The notes: generated by a model not told the origin, from the letters alone. A stretch of DNA of 24,031 nt from CAYJAD01 sp964371505 (GCA_964371505.1 CAYJNG010000020.1:1-24031); one strand, 5' to 3'. Shown: positions 13,726 to 22,736, counted from the first letter of the stretch. Numbers and translations: made by a program.

Positions 13726-14327
13726 TCTCTATCTGTTGTTTCTAAGGGAGCTATGCCTTGGAAGTTAGAAGATTCAGCAAGGCTGTCTTCTAGCAAGGCT
13801 TGTTTCATAAACCAATCTTCGCGAATACGCCATGAGGCCGCCGCCGTATACGCAGGGGAGGAGTAGCCCACAGAAAGAACTAAGGTGCGTCTGGCATGTT
13901 CTTGTAGGCGAATGAGCAAGGGCGTAAAATCCGCATCGCCAGAAAGGATGATAAATTCTTCAAAGCGTGTGGAGTGCGATAAATCGTCCATGCAGTCCAT
14001 AACAAGGTGTATATCCGTACTGGTTTTACCTTGTTGGGTCAGTGGTGGGCAGTCAATGACGCGAAAGGCAGCGCGAATGAAATTGGTGCGAAAATCGTGG
14101 TAGCGCTGTGGATTTATATAGCAAACGCGTTTTAAGATGCGCCTGCGTACACCATCGCCATAAAGCATGCGTAAGGCGTGCGTTTCTAGCCATTTCACCC
14201 AGCGGTGAGGCATGGTGCCAAAGGCGCGGGCGGCTTCTGGATCCATTTCTAAAAATCGTGTATAAATATTGTCAAAGTCTACATATAAGGCGGCGGTGAC
14301 TTCATCAAAATCTGAAAATCTTCCCAT
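13719..14327 (-). CDS. NYN-domain (LabA-like, PIN-fold) putative nuclease
   Basis: This 202-residue protein belongs to the NYN group of PIN-like nucleases. Acidic metal-binding residues are in LYVDFDN (Asp17, Asp19), KTSTDIHLVMD (Asp105) and LSGDADFTPLL (Asp131, Asp133), the last being the family signature. NYN proteins are thought to cleave RNA, and LabA-like members act in regulation; the target here is unknown. ATG 14327 is used because AGGA lies seven bases upstream; a TTG 18 codons earlier lacks a site. It is the first gene of the unit with the split lysO genes and overlaps the next gene by seven bases. It has no toxin- or antitoxin-like partner, which argues against a PIN toxin system. 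Confidence 0.88.
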   Translation of the reverse strand: MGRFSDFDEVTAALYVDFDNIYTRFLEMDPEAARAFGTMPHRWVKWLETHALRMLYGDGVRRRILKRVCYINPQRYHDFRTNFIRAAFRVIDCPPLTQQGKTSTDIHLVMDCMDDLSHSTRFEEFIILSGDADFTPLLIRLQEHARRTLVLSVGYSSPAYTAAASWRIREDWFMKQALLEDSLAESSNFQGIAPLETTDRDW

Positions 14328-14541
14328 GTATTTTCCTATTTGGCAAAACGTAAAAAGGGGCTTTGCAAAAGCCTTTTGCAAATATTTTTGCGCGAAGCTG
14401 CATGTTTATTGCGTTATAACAGCTAAAAGGCTGATGCCTTTAAACGCACCCTATAGAAAAAGTGCTACCTTGGCAAGGTTTTGCCCTAATGCCTCTTATA
14501 CGCAGCTTTTTTCTACAAAAATGTGTGAAAAATGCTTCTGT

Positions 14542-15486
14542 TTACTTTTTTATATGCCAAGGGAGACGTTTTTCTGCTAGGGCAAAGCAACGCGTGCATG
14601 CCAGAGAAATGCCAAGATAGAGCACAAGAATAAGCATCCATGTTTCGAAGGGGAGGCGTGTAATGGCTACAATCTCCATGCCTTGAAAGGTAAGCTCCGG
14701 CACAGAAATAAGAGAGGCCAAGGCCGAATCTTTAAATATAGAAATATATTGCCCCGCCAAAGGGGGAAGCATAATGGGCAGGGATTGCGGTAAAAGAACA
14801 TAAAAAAACTGTTGCCAGCGCGAGAAGCCTAAGGCCGCTGCGCCGTCCCATTGCCCAAGGGGCAGGCTTTGTAAGCCTGAACGCACAATTTCTGCCACAT
14901 AGGCCCCTTGGTAAAAACCTAGGGTGAGCACAGCAGCAAGCATCCTGTCCATATTTTCCGGTGTGGCAAATAGAAAACCCACAACGTCCTGCACGCTTTG
15001 CGGCATAGCGCGTACAAGGTCGCCCATAAGGGAGAGGGTGTTTTCGCTTGCTAGAAAGTAGAGCAAAAAAAGAAGTACCAAGGGCGGGGTGTTGCGTAGG
15101 AAAATAAGTAAGGAGTAGAGCAAGGTGCGTGCTACGCCGCTTCGTGCCGTGGTAAGATACATGCCCATGCTAAGGCCCACCAGAAGGGCCACAAGGCCGG
15201 ACCACAACCCTAGGCGCACCGTTGCCAGTAGGCCCTTTATGAGTAAGCCCATATGCCAACCTTCTGCATCGTGCCACGCTATGTATTGCGTTATACTTTC
15301 CCATTGCCATTGGCGGCTAGCTTGTTCTGTACTGCTTCCCGCACTCCATAGGCAATAGGCCCCATAAGCCAGAGCCACCACTAGGAATATATCTAGCCAA
15401 AGCCAGCGCTTAGTATAAGGGGTTTTGAAGGTCATGGGTACAGTGTGCCAAAGTGTGCTTTTAAGCGCAAGCTTTTTAAGAAACAA
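14542..15486 (-). CDS. Amino-acid ABC transporter permease (HisM/GlnP-like), orphan
   Basis: This membrane protein has 314 residues from a TTG at 15486, or 297 from the ATG at 15435; neither has a clear ribosome site, and the ATG (MTFKTPYTKRW) is the more natural start. It has an N-terminal membrane segment (about 30-48), a polar stretch rich in Trp and Gln, then the permease core. The EAA loop (EIVRSGLQSLPLGQWDGAAALG) is conserved, so it should dock a GlnQ-type ATPase. No ATPase or binding protein adjoins it. The nearest ones are in the 9042-12531 operon, which carries its own permease, so this protein could pair with that permease or serve another system. The end matches the usual polar amino-acid permease length. 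Confidence 0.87.
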   Translation of the reverse strand: MFLKKLALKSTLWHTVPMTFKTPYTKRWLWLDIFLVVALAYGAYCLWSAGSSTEQASRQWQWESITQYIAWHDAEGWHMGLLIKGLLATVRLGLWSGLVALLVGLSMGMYLTTARSGVARTLLYSLLIFLRNTPPLVLLFLLYFLASENTLSLMGDLVRAMPQSVQDVVGFLFATPENMDRMLAAVLTLGFYQGAYVAEIVRSGLQSLPLGQWDGAAALGFSRWQQFFYVLLPQSLPIMLPPLAGQYISIFKDSALASLISVPELTFQGMEIVAITRLPFETWMLILVLYLGISLACTRCFALAEKRLPWHIKK

Positions 15487-15655
15487 AGCAAGAGGGCATG
15501 GAGAGTAGGCACAGCTATTTTCATTGAAAGAGTCACAGCTTTGCTTTATGTTGTGTACAGCATACGCAAGGCACGTTTGTCTTGTGCCATTTTATTTTCC
15601 CTCAATTGGTATACAGCTCCATTTCTGTAACTTTTCACTTCTGTAAAGGTGTACC

Positions 15656-18043
15656 ATGTTTTCTCATATACAATATTCAGCCATCGCGGCACTTTTTTCG
15701 CAAGCAAAAGCACAAGGGCGCAGTAGCTTATTTGAGCATGAGGTTTACGAGCTGCTAAGCTTTATAGGTTCAGAGACACCGCCTAAATCCCTTTTTTTGC
15801 CAAAAAATGTGAAAACTTCGCCGGAAAGCGTCATGGCCTTACCGGGGGAAAAAACCGTGCTGAAAATTGTCTCTCCCACCATTATGCATAAAACAGAAGT
15901 GGGTGGTGTGCGCATTGTGGAAAAAACACCGGAAAAAATATTATCTGCCTTACGTCGTATGTATGTGGAGGTTCCGGAAAATTATAAAAATAGTATAGAA
16001 AAAAATCCTGAGCATGCTCCGCAAAAATATAAGGGGCTTAAGGATGACGAACTAAAAAATGCTATAAAAGAAGATATTTGTGGCGTTTTACAAGTGCAAT
16101 TCATGCCGCCGGATTCTTCTAGCTTTGGTAATGAGCTTTTTGTGGGCTTACGGCGCACCAGCGAATTTGGCATGGTTATTTCTGCAGGCCTTGGCGGTAC
16201 GGATACGGAATTATATGCTGAGCGTTTTAGAAAGGGCCAAGCCGTTGTGGCTGCTCCCACCGCCATGCTGGATGGGGAGGCTTTTTTTGAAATATACAAA
16301 AACACCATATCCTATAAAAAGCTTGCCGGCCTAACACGCGGGCAAAAGTGCATTGTTACCGATGAACAGCTCATAGAGTGTTTTCAAGCTGTTATACATA
16401 TAGGTAATTATTTTTCGCCTTTAAATCGCCAAGCAGAGTTCATCATTGATGAATTGGAAATTAACCCCTTTGCGTTTACAGATTTTCTCATGGTGCCCCT
16501 AGATGGCTTGTGTAAATTTTCCCCGCAAATATCGCTTACGCCTCCGCGCCCTTTGCAGCAAATAGAGAAGCTTTTGCACCCGCAGCGTCTAGGCATCATA
16601 GGTGTTTCTTCCACAAGGCGTAATTTTGGACGCATTATTTTAGAAAATGTTCTTGAAGCTGGTTACCCCAAGGAACAAGTGCTTTTAATTAAAGCCGGAG
16701 AAGATGCCACAGGTGTGCCATGTGTGGCGGATATTACGCAAGTGGAGGGGGCTTTGGATTTGCTCATTGTGGCCATTGATGCCGTCCATGTGCCGGCTTT
16801 GGTGTCAGACATATTGGCGCAACATAAAGCGCACAGCGTGCTCTTGGTGCCTGGAGGCCTTGGCGAAACGGAAGAAAGTAAATATGTGGCACAGCGCATG
16901 GTGGAAGAAATACAAAGGGTGCATCAAGAAAGCCATGAAAAGGGTCTCACCTCTCCTGTATTTTTAGGTGCCAATTGTATGGGCGTTATTTCGCGTTATG
17001 GGCAATACGATACGTGGTTTATACCCACAGAAAAAATGCTTTCTCTAGCCCCTTATAAAGGGATAAAGCCGCGCTCCTTAGCCTTGGTAAGTCAAAGCGG
17101 GGCTTTTTTGCTCAATCGCTTTAATCAGGTGCCAGAGATGAACCCTGCGTATCTTATTTCCATGGGGAATCAAACGGATTTGACCCTTGGTGATATGATG
17201 CAGTATTTTGAAGCGTCGGATAAAATTACCACTGTAGCTTTTTATGTAGAAGGTTTTAAAGAATTAGACGGCCTTGCCTTTGCTCAAGCGGCAAAGCGTG
17301 CTGTGGCTGCCGGTAAGCACGTGGTCTTTTATAAGGCCGGTCGCACGCCGGAAGGAAAGGATGCCACCAGCGGGCATACGGCATCTTTGGCAGGTGACTA
17401 CATGGTATGCGAAGCTGCCATAAGCCAGGCTGGCGGCATTGTGGCCAGAACTTTTACAGAATTTCAAGACCTTGTACTGCTCACAGAGTGTCTAGCCCAT
17501 AAAAAGATTACCGGTAAACGCATTGCGGCCATCAGCGCGGCTGGTTTTGAGGCGGTGGGCATGGCGGACTCCATTCAATCGGACGAATATAGCATTAGCC
17601 TAGGCACCTTTTGTGAAGAAACCAAGGAAAAAATGCAGGCCGTGCTAGACGAGAAAAAGCTCTCTAAACTGGTGCATGTGGCCAACCCTTTTGATATTAA
17701 TCCTTCTGCTGATGATGAGGTGCACGCCACCATGGCAGAGCTTGCCTTGCAAGACCCCCATATTGATGTGGTGATACTCAGTGTGGTGCCTCACGCACCT
17801 TTAACGCTCACGGTGGACCCTGCCCACTGCCCGCAAAATCATTTTCAGCAAGAGGGCTCCATTTATCATCGCCTTGTGGCTCTTGCACAAAAAACGCAAA
17901 AACCGCTCATAGTGGTGGTGGATGGCGCAAGCCAGTTTGACTCATTTAGAAAGGCCATTAGAGATGCCGGTATTCCTGTATTTACCTTATGCGATAGGGC
18001 CATAGCTGTGCTTGCTTTATACTTGGAGCAAGTGGTTAAATAA
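15656..18043 (+). CDS. NDP-forming acyl-CoA synthetase (acetate-CoA ligase, fused beta-alpha form)
   Basis: This 795-residue enzyme interconverts acyl-CoA plus ADP and phosphate with acid, CoA and ATP, giving ATP at substrate level. The order is unusual: the ATP-grasp (beta) half is first (about 1-290), with SPTIMHKTEVGGV (His81, the second phosphohistidine position) and ELEINPF. The CoA-binding and ligase (alpha) halves follow (about 300-795), with GIIGVSS, VSQSGAF and the catalytic His574 in SGHTASLAG. An insert rich in Lys, Asn and Glu (about 100-140) interrupts the ATP-grasp half. The ATG is preceded by AAAGGTG. The acyl substrate is unknown; acetyl, propionyl, aryl-acetyl and succinyl are all possible. 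It is transcribed away from the permease and followed by the kinase. Confidence 0.92.
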   Translation: MFSHIQYSAIAALFSQAKAQGRSSLFEHEVYELLSFIGSETPPKSLFLPKNVKTSPESVMALPGEKTVLKIVSPTIMHKTEVGGVRIVEKTPEKILSALRRMYVEVPENYKNSIEKNPEHAPQKYKGLKDDELKNAIKEDICGVLQVQFMPPDSSSFGNELFVGLRRTSEFGMVISAGLGGTDTELYAERFRKGQAVVAAPTAMLDGEAFFEIYKNTISYKKLAGLTRGQKCIVTDEQLIECFQAVIHIGNYFSPLNRQAEFIIDELEINPFAFTDFLMVPLDGLCKFSPQISLTPPRPLQQIEKLLHPQRLGIIGVSSTRRNFGRIILENVLEAGYPKEQVLLIKAGEDATGVPCVADITQVEGALDLLIVAIDAVHVPALVSDILAQHKAHSVLLVPGGLGETEESKYVAQRMVEEIQRVHQESHEKGLTSPVFLGANCMGVISRYGQYDTWFIPTEKMLSLAPYKGIKPRSLALVSQSGAFLLNRFNQVPEMNPAYLISMGNQTDLTLGDMMQYFEASDKITTVAFYVEGFKELDGLAFAQAAKRAVAAGKHVVFYKAGRTPEGKDATSGHTASLAGDYMVCEAAISQAGGIVARTFTEFQDLVLLTECLAHKKITGKRIAAISAAGFEAVGMADSIQSDEYSISLGTFCEETKEKMQAVLDEKKLSKLVHVANPFDINPSADDEVHATMAELALQDPHIDVVILSVVPHAPLTLTVDPAHCPQNHFQQEGSIYHRLVALAQKTQKPLIVVVDGASQFDSFRKAIRDAGIPVFTLCDRAIAVLALYLEQVVK

Positions 18044-18064
18044 AGGCAAAAAGTGACGTTTATT

Positions 18065-18093
18065 TTGACAAGGTGTATATTTGTGTTTATTTT
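18065..18093 (+). promoter_or_regulatory. Promoter of the hybrid kinase gene
   Basis: TTGACA (18065-18070) and TATTTT (18088-18093) are separated by 17 bp, the same pair of hexamers as at the metallophosphoesterase gene. The kinase is therefore probably transcribed separately from the acyl-CoA synthetase. Confidence 0.6.
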
Positions 18094-18124
18094 TTAATAC
18101 TTCGTATTTTTTTGCGCACAATTC

Positions 18125-20668
18125 ATGAACCTTCTTGGTGCGTTACTTACACATATATGGAACATAGGTTTTACAGATATGGAAAAGTCACATGGTAAAG
18201 CAGGAAATTATGCCGATGAAGGCCTTACTCTAAAAACGCTTATGGAAGAGGTTGAGGCTTTGCGTAATAAGCTTGCTCAGGCAGAGGAAGCTTTGGCCAC
18301 AAGCCAACAGCAATTGCACGAAGCGCAAAGAGAAGCGAGTAGCGCCAAAGAAATTGTACAGGTTATGTTTAAAAGCTTGCCTGTGCCTGTGAAGCTGTGG
18401 TCCACAAAGCGCATTCTTTTGGATGCAAGCCATGAGGCTACGAGGCTTTTTGGATTTGACTCTAAGGAAGAATTCTTACAAAATTTTTGGAAAACAACGC
18501 CAGAGTATCAACCCAATGGTATGCTTTCTTCTGAGCTTGGCCCGCAGTATGTACAGGAAGCTTTTGCCAAGGGGGGTGTGTGTAAACCTTGGATGCATGT
18601 GCATGTAAGCGGTGAGGAAATCCCCGTGGAGGCCACTTTTGCTCCTTTGACTATGGATGGCGAGCAATATGTATTGGTTTTCTTAAAAGATTTGCGCGAG
18701 CAAAATGCCATTATACATAAGCTAGAAGAGTCCAACGAATACAGCAGGGTTATGTTAGACGCTAGCCCTGTGGGTGCTATGATGTGGAATAGCCAAGGCG
18801 TGCCTATGGATTGTAACGTCGCCATGTATAAAACCTTTGGTTGTGACAATAAACAAATATTCATGGAGCACTTGCAAGACCTTTTCCCCGAAGTACAGCC
18901 CGATGGAGAACCCTCTTTACAAAAAATGCAACAGCAGCTTCATAAGGCTTTTACTAAAGGCTCTGCCAAGGGGGCTTGGATGGGCACAAGCTTAGATGGC
19001 ACAGCTGTTCCCACAGAGGCCACGGCAGTGCGCGCAAAGCACCAAGGCGAAGATATGGTGGTGGTGTTTTATAGAGACTTGCGCGAAGTGGAAAAAAGTA
19101 TTCGTAAGGCTCAAGCAGCCGAACGCCGCACGGAAGCCATTCTTAATGGTGTGCCCATGGGTATTAATTTACTGACACCACAGATGGTGATGGTAAATTG
19201 TAATGAACAAGCCGTACGCATTAGTGGGTTTGCCAGTAAGGAAGAGGTGCTAGCTAAGGCCATGCAGTCTTTCCCAGAGGTGCAACCCCACGGGCAAGAT
19301 TCTGCTTCTTATATCGTAGAAAAATTTACAGAAGCTGTGAAGCTGGGTAAAAGTCGCTTTGAGTTAACGGCTTTAAGTGGCGACGGCCAAGAGTATCCTA
19401 TGGATGTTACCTTGGTGCAGGCCCATATTGAAGGGGAAGATTTATATATTGCTTACTGCAATGATTTGCGCGAAACGAAAAAAATGCTCGAAGAAATAGA
19501 GCTTGCTCGCGAGGCCGCAGAACAAAGTGCCCAAGCCAAAAGCGAATTTCTTGCCAATATGAGCCATGAGATTCGCACCCCCATGAATGGGATTTTGGGC
19601 CTTTTACATATTTTATCCGGTACCAAGTTGGATGCAGAGCAGCAAGGTTATATGCAAAAAGCTTTGTTCTCTACCAATGAACTCTTACGTATTATTAACG
19701 ATATTTTAGACTTTTCTAAAATTGAAGCCGGTAAACTTACCATGGAAAGTATGCCCTTTACCATGCATGCTGTATGCACTGAGCTGGAAAATCTTTTTAG
19801 TCATGTGGTGCAAGATAAGGGCCTGACCTATCAGATATTTGAGGGGGATTTTACCAATACACCCATTTTGGGGGATCCTTTACGTTTAAAGCAGGTGCTT
19901 TTAAATCTCATAAGTAATGCCATTAAGTTTACAAGTAAAGGCTGCGTGTGTGTGGAGGTTATGGGGGTAAAGCTGCAGTCAGATACCGTAGAGTATTGCA
20001 TTAAAGTAAAGGATACAGGCATCGGCTTGCGGCAAGAGCAAATAGAACATCTATTTTCCGCTTTCATGCAGGCAGATACTTCTGTGACGCGTAAATATGG
20101 GGGGACGGGGCTTGGCCTTGCCATTTGTAAAAATATTGTGGAGATGATGCAAGGGCGTATTTGGGTGGAAAGTGTGCCGGAGCAAGGCTCAACTTTTATT
20201 TTTACCGCTGTCTTTGCCCTAGCCGAAGACGATGCACTTACACCGCCTTGCTTACAGGGCCCCCAAGGGGACGAAGGCTTTGAACATTCTGGGCATATTC
20301 TCTTGGTGGAGGATAATCATATTAATCAAATCATAGCAGAAGAACTTTTGCACAGTGTGGGGTATACGGTGGATATAGCCAACAATGGGCAAGAAGCTTT
20401 GAATATGCTGGAGAAAACAAGGTATGATATGGTGCTTATGGATATTCAAATGCCTGTGATGGACGGACTCACGGCCACGCAAGCCATTCGTCAGAATCCT
20501 AAATTTGCCGCTTTGCCCATTGTGGCCATGTCTGCCCATGCCATGGAAGGCGACAAAGAAAAAAGCTTGCAACATGGCATGAACGACCATATTACCAAAC
20601 CCATTTCTCCCAAAATTTTATATGCCACCTTACAGCACTGGCTTACGAAAAGCAAAAGTCGTGCATAA
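18125..20668 (+). CDS. Soluble hybrid sensor histidine kinase with three PAS domains
   Basis: The protein has 847 residues from ATG 18125, or 829 from ATG 18179. The latter has AGG nine bases upstream, the former no clear site, so the start is open. An N-terminal coiled coil (about 36-75) leads to three similar PAS domains (about 75-195, 205-325 and 333-455), each with a P-E-x-Q-P-x-G motif. The kinase core has His481 in SHEIRTPMNG, and ATP-binding boxes LISNAIKF, DTGIGL and GGTGLGL. A C-terminal receiver domain (about 724-840) carries Asp773 (LMDIQMPVMDG) and Lys825 (ITKPI). No membrane segment is seen, so it senses an internal signal. No separate response regulator or histidine phosphotransfer gene adjoins it. 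Confidence 0.95.
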   Translation: MNLLGALLTHIWNIGFTDMEKSHGKAGNYADEGLTLKTLMEEVEALRNKLAQAEEALATSQQQLHEAQREASSAKEIVQVMFKSLPVPVKLWSTKRILLDASHEATRLFGFDSKEEFLQNFWKTTPEYQPNGMLSSELGPQYVQEAFAKGGVCKPWMHVHVSGEEIPVEATFAPLTMDGEQYVLVFLKDLREQNAIIHKLEESNEYSRVMLDASPVGAMMWNSQGVPMDCNVAMYKTFGCDNKQIFMEHLQDLFPEVQPDGEPSLQKMQQQLHKAFTKGSAKGAWMGTSLDGTAVPTEATAVRAKHQGEDMVVVFYRDLREVEKSIRKAQAAERRTEAILNGVPMGINLLTPQMVMVNCNEQAVRISGFASKEEVLAKAMQSFPEVQPHGQDSASYIVEKFTEAVKLGKSRFELTALSGDGQEYPMDVTLVQAHIEGEDLYIAYCNDLRETKKMLEEIELAREAAEQSAQAKSEFLANMSHEIRTPMNGILGLLHILSGTKLDAEQQGYMQKALFSTNELLRIINDILDFSKIEAGKLTMESMPFTMHAVCTELENLFSHVVQDKGLTYQIFEGDFTNTPILGDPLRLKQVLLNLISNAIKFTSKGCVCVEVMGVKLQSDTVEYCIKVKDTGIGLRQEQIEHLFSAFMQADTSVTRKYGGTGLGLAICKNIVEMMQGRIWVESVPEQGSTFIFTAVFALAEDDALTPPCLQGPQGDEGFEHSGHILLVEDNHINQIIAEELLHSVGYTVDIANNGQEALNMLEKTRYDMVLMDIQMPVMDGLTATQAIRQNPKFAALPIVAMSAHAMEGDKEKSLQHGMNDHITKPISPKILYATLQHWLTKSKSRA

Positions 20669-20679
20669 GGTGATGGCTT

Positions 20680-20705
20680 AAAGGTTCTAGCTCTAGAGGC
20701 CTTTT
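20680..20705 (+). terminator. Candidate rho-independent terminator of the kinase gene
   Basis: AAAGGTTCTAG can pair with CTAGAGGCCTTT, with one bulge and a wobble, followed by T. It lies about a dozen bases after the kinase stop codon. The loop is tight, so confidence is moderate. Confidence 0.5.
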
Positions 20706-20778
20706 GAGATGGCAAATATTGACAAACTATTAAAAAATACCTAGTTGACTTAGACTTACTACTACAAGTGGAGGCTTC

Positions 20779-21567
20779 ATGCGCTTACATACCTTTGTGT
20801 TACTTTCTTCTTTTATTTTGCTGTCAGGCTGCGCCAGTGGCTTTGAGCAAAACTATCACCCTGTATTACCCAGCGGAAATATTGCTCCTTTAAAGCCCTG
20901 CGCCATCCCCAAGGTAGAGAAGATGCGCCCCCATGCCGACGCGGATGAAGTAAAAGCAAAAATGCGCACTAGGGGCTATGTGCTCATAGGTGAAGCGCAG
21001 TGGGAAAGTATTTCCGATGAAAGCAACGAAACTGCCTTGGAGCAAGGGCAAAAAGTAGGCGCTTGTCTTGTATTGTGGCGTCGTTTAGATGCTGGGATTA
21101 TGCATACAACGCGTACTGTAAGCGATTATCATCCTGCTTATACAAAAACCATTAAGGTGCGTGGTAAGCACGGTACTGAAACTAAAACCATTGAAGTGCC
21201 AGCGCAAACCACCTATCATGATGAACCTGTGGATTATCAACGCTATGACTATATGGGGTTATTTTTTGCCAAAACTGAAGGCGGTACCGGAGCTTTGGGT
21301 ATAGATTCTGCGGCGCCTTCCATTGAGTACATGGCAAAGCACGATAGCCGTCGTGGTATATTGGTGGTAAGTGTAGAAGCGCAAAGTCTGGCTTATGATG
21401 CCAATATTTTTCCCGGTGATGTGATTTTAAAACTCAATGGACAGGATGTGCATTTTGGTACTCCGCCCAATTTACAGCCTAACCAAGAAAATGTGCTCAT
21501 CATTGAAAGAAATGGAAAGCATTTAACCAAGAAAATTTATACTGGGCAAAAACAGTCTTACATGTAA
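20779..21567 (+). CDS. Lipoprotein with PDZ-like C-terminal domain
   Basis: This 262-residue protein has a lipoprotein signal: a hydrophobic N-terminus and the lipobox LSGC, with Cys18 as the lipidated residue. Ser at +3 and no Asp at +2 favours the outer membrane in Gram-negative bacteria. The middle (about 55-150) has no family I recognise; it includes a Thr/Lys/His-rich strand-like stretch (YHPAYTKTIKVRGKHGTETKT). The C-terminus (about 190-262) looks like a PDZ domain: RGILVVSVEAQSLAYDANIFPGDVILKLNGQDV. There is no protease domain, so it may bind peptide ends or envelope proteins as an adaptor. The ATG has GTGGAGG seven bases upstream. It stands alone, between the kinase and a shared terminator. 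Confidence 0.85.
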   Translation: MRLHTFVLLSSFILLSGCASGFEQNYHPVLPSGNIAPLKPCAIPKVEKMRPHADADEVKAKMRTRGYVLIGEAQWESISDESNETALEQGQKVGACLVLWRRLDAGIMHTTRTVSDYHPAYTKTIKVRGKHGTETKTIEVPAQTTYHDEPVDYQRYDYMGLFFAKTEGGTGALGIDSAAPSIEYMAKHDSRRGILVVSVEAQSLAYDANIFPGDVILKLNGQDVHFGTPPNLQPNQENVLIIERNGKHLTKKIYTGQKQSYM

Positions 21568-21645
21568 AATTTTTGCAGTTAATGAACATAGGTGTTTACG
21601 TATTTTTTAAGTACGGAGACAGGCAGCACTTTGAATGTCATAAAA

Positions 21646-21673
21646 AACCCCCTTGGCCTCAGCCTTGGGGGTT
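21646..21673. terminator. Bidirectional terminator between the lipoprotein gene and gap
   Basis: The arms AACCCCC and GGGGGTT, an internal 2x2 mismatch and GGC/GCC form a hairpin with loop CTCA. T-rich sequence follows on the plus strand and an A run precedes it, giving U on the minus-strand transcript. It sits between the two convergent genes. Confidence 0.85.
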
Positions 21674-21695
21674 GTTTTTGCTATAAGGGAAAAGT

Positions 21696-22700
21696 TTACT
21701 TTACGCTTTTGCCTACAAATTCAATGAGGCGTACCAATTGGTTGGTGAAGCCGGCTTCGTTATCATACCATACAATGGCTTTGATTAAGTGCTTTTCGCT
21801 TACCATGGTACACATGGAATCCACCACGCCGCCAAAGGTGCTGCCGGTGTGATCCACAGAAACGAGAGGCTCATCGCTGTAGCCCAAATGGCCCTTAAGG
21901 GTGGTTTCGCTGGCAAGTTTAAATGCTGCGTTCACTTCTTCTACAGTACAGGCTTTTTCCACTTCACAGGTGACGTCCACCAAGGAAACGTTGGGCGTAG
22001 GTACACGCACGGCCATGCCGTCAAGCTTGCCTGTAAGTTCTGGTAGTACAAGAGAAAGAGCTTTAGCAGCGCCTGTGGATGTGGGCACCATGGACACAGC
22101 AGCAGCACGCCCGCGGCGTAAGTCCTTATGGGTACCGTCAAGGATGCGCTGACTCATGGTGTAGGAGTGAATGGTGTTTACAAGGCCATGCACAATGCCA
22201 AAACTATCGTTGATAACCTTGGTGGCAGGGGCCAGACAGTTGGTGGTACACGAAGCAGCGGAGATAACATCGTGCGCGGCTGCATCGTACATATGCTCAT
22301 TAACGCCCATAACAATGGTGGCGTCTGCATCTTTAGAAGGAGCAGAAATAATGGCTTTTTTAGCGCCACAAGCCAGATGCTGTGCAAGGCCTTCGCGCAA
22401 TTTAATGGAACCAGTGGTTTCTACAGCAACTTCAACACCGTACTTTGTCCATTCCCAAGCACCGTGCGCACAGCGCGTCACAGGAATATGCACACCATTA
22501 ACAATGATGCCGTTTTCATCGTGATCTACAGTGCCGTTAAAACGCCCTTGCGTGGAGTCGTACTTAAGTAAGTACGCCAAGTCTGCATTTTTGGCGCGCG
22601 CGTTGATGGCGCCAATTTTTACATTGTTGTTCTCAGCAAGTAAGCGAACAAGATAGCGACCAATGCGCCCAAAGCCATTGATGCCTATTGTGATGGACAT
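21696..22700 (-). CDS. gap: Glyceraldehyde-3-phosphate dehydrogenase, type I
   Basis: This 334-residue cytoplasmic enzyme oxidises glyceraldehyde 3-phosphate with phosphate to 1,3-bisphosphoglycerate, and works in reverse in gluconeogenesis. The Rossmann motif INGFGRIGR opens the protein. The catalytic Cys151 is in SAASCTTNC; His is expected about 25 residues later in HSYTMSQ. The phosphate-binding Thr and Arg regions (STGAAKA, AVRVPTPN) and the C-terminal WYDNEAGF are all present. The length is typical. The start has GAAGGAG in good position. It lies downstream of the aldolase gene on the same strand, across a 172-base gap with several palindromes. Either a separate promoter or readthrough is possible. 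Confidence 0.98.
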   Translation of the reverse strand: MSITIGINGFGRIGRYLVRLLAENNNVKIGAINARAKNADLAYLLKYDSTQGRFNGTVDHDENGIIVNGVHIPVTRCAHGAWEWTKYGVEVAVETTGSIKLREGLAQHLACGAKKAIISAPSKDADATIVMGVNEHMYDAAAHDVISAASCTTNCLAPATKVINDSFGIVHGLVNTIHSYTMSQRILDGTHKDLRRGRAAAVSMVPTSTGAAKALSLVLPELTGKLDGMAVRVPTPNVSLVDVTCEVEKACTVEEVNAAFKLASETTLKGHLGYSDEPLVSVDHTGSTFGGVVDSMCTMVSEKHLIKAIVWYDNEAGFTNQLVRLIEFVGKSVK

Positions 22701-22736
22701 AGTTTCTCCTTCTCGTAAAACTCTTGATAAACGTTA

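Noticed and set aside
13719..14327. NYN gene as the toxin of a toxin-antitoxin pair
   Set aside because: No small antitoxin gene is next to it; its partners are membrane transporter genes and it is longer than a VapC toxin.
14356..14376. Hairpin GGCTTT-GCA-AAAGCC followed by TTTT as a plus-strand terminator
   Set aside because: No plus-strand gene precedes it; it lies in the leader of the NYN gene and is probably chance.
20719..20750. TTGACA box as promoter of the lipoprotein gene
   Set aside because: No acceptable -10 hexamer is found 15-19 bp downstream of either TTGACA or TTGACT, so I did not call it.
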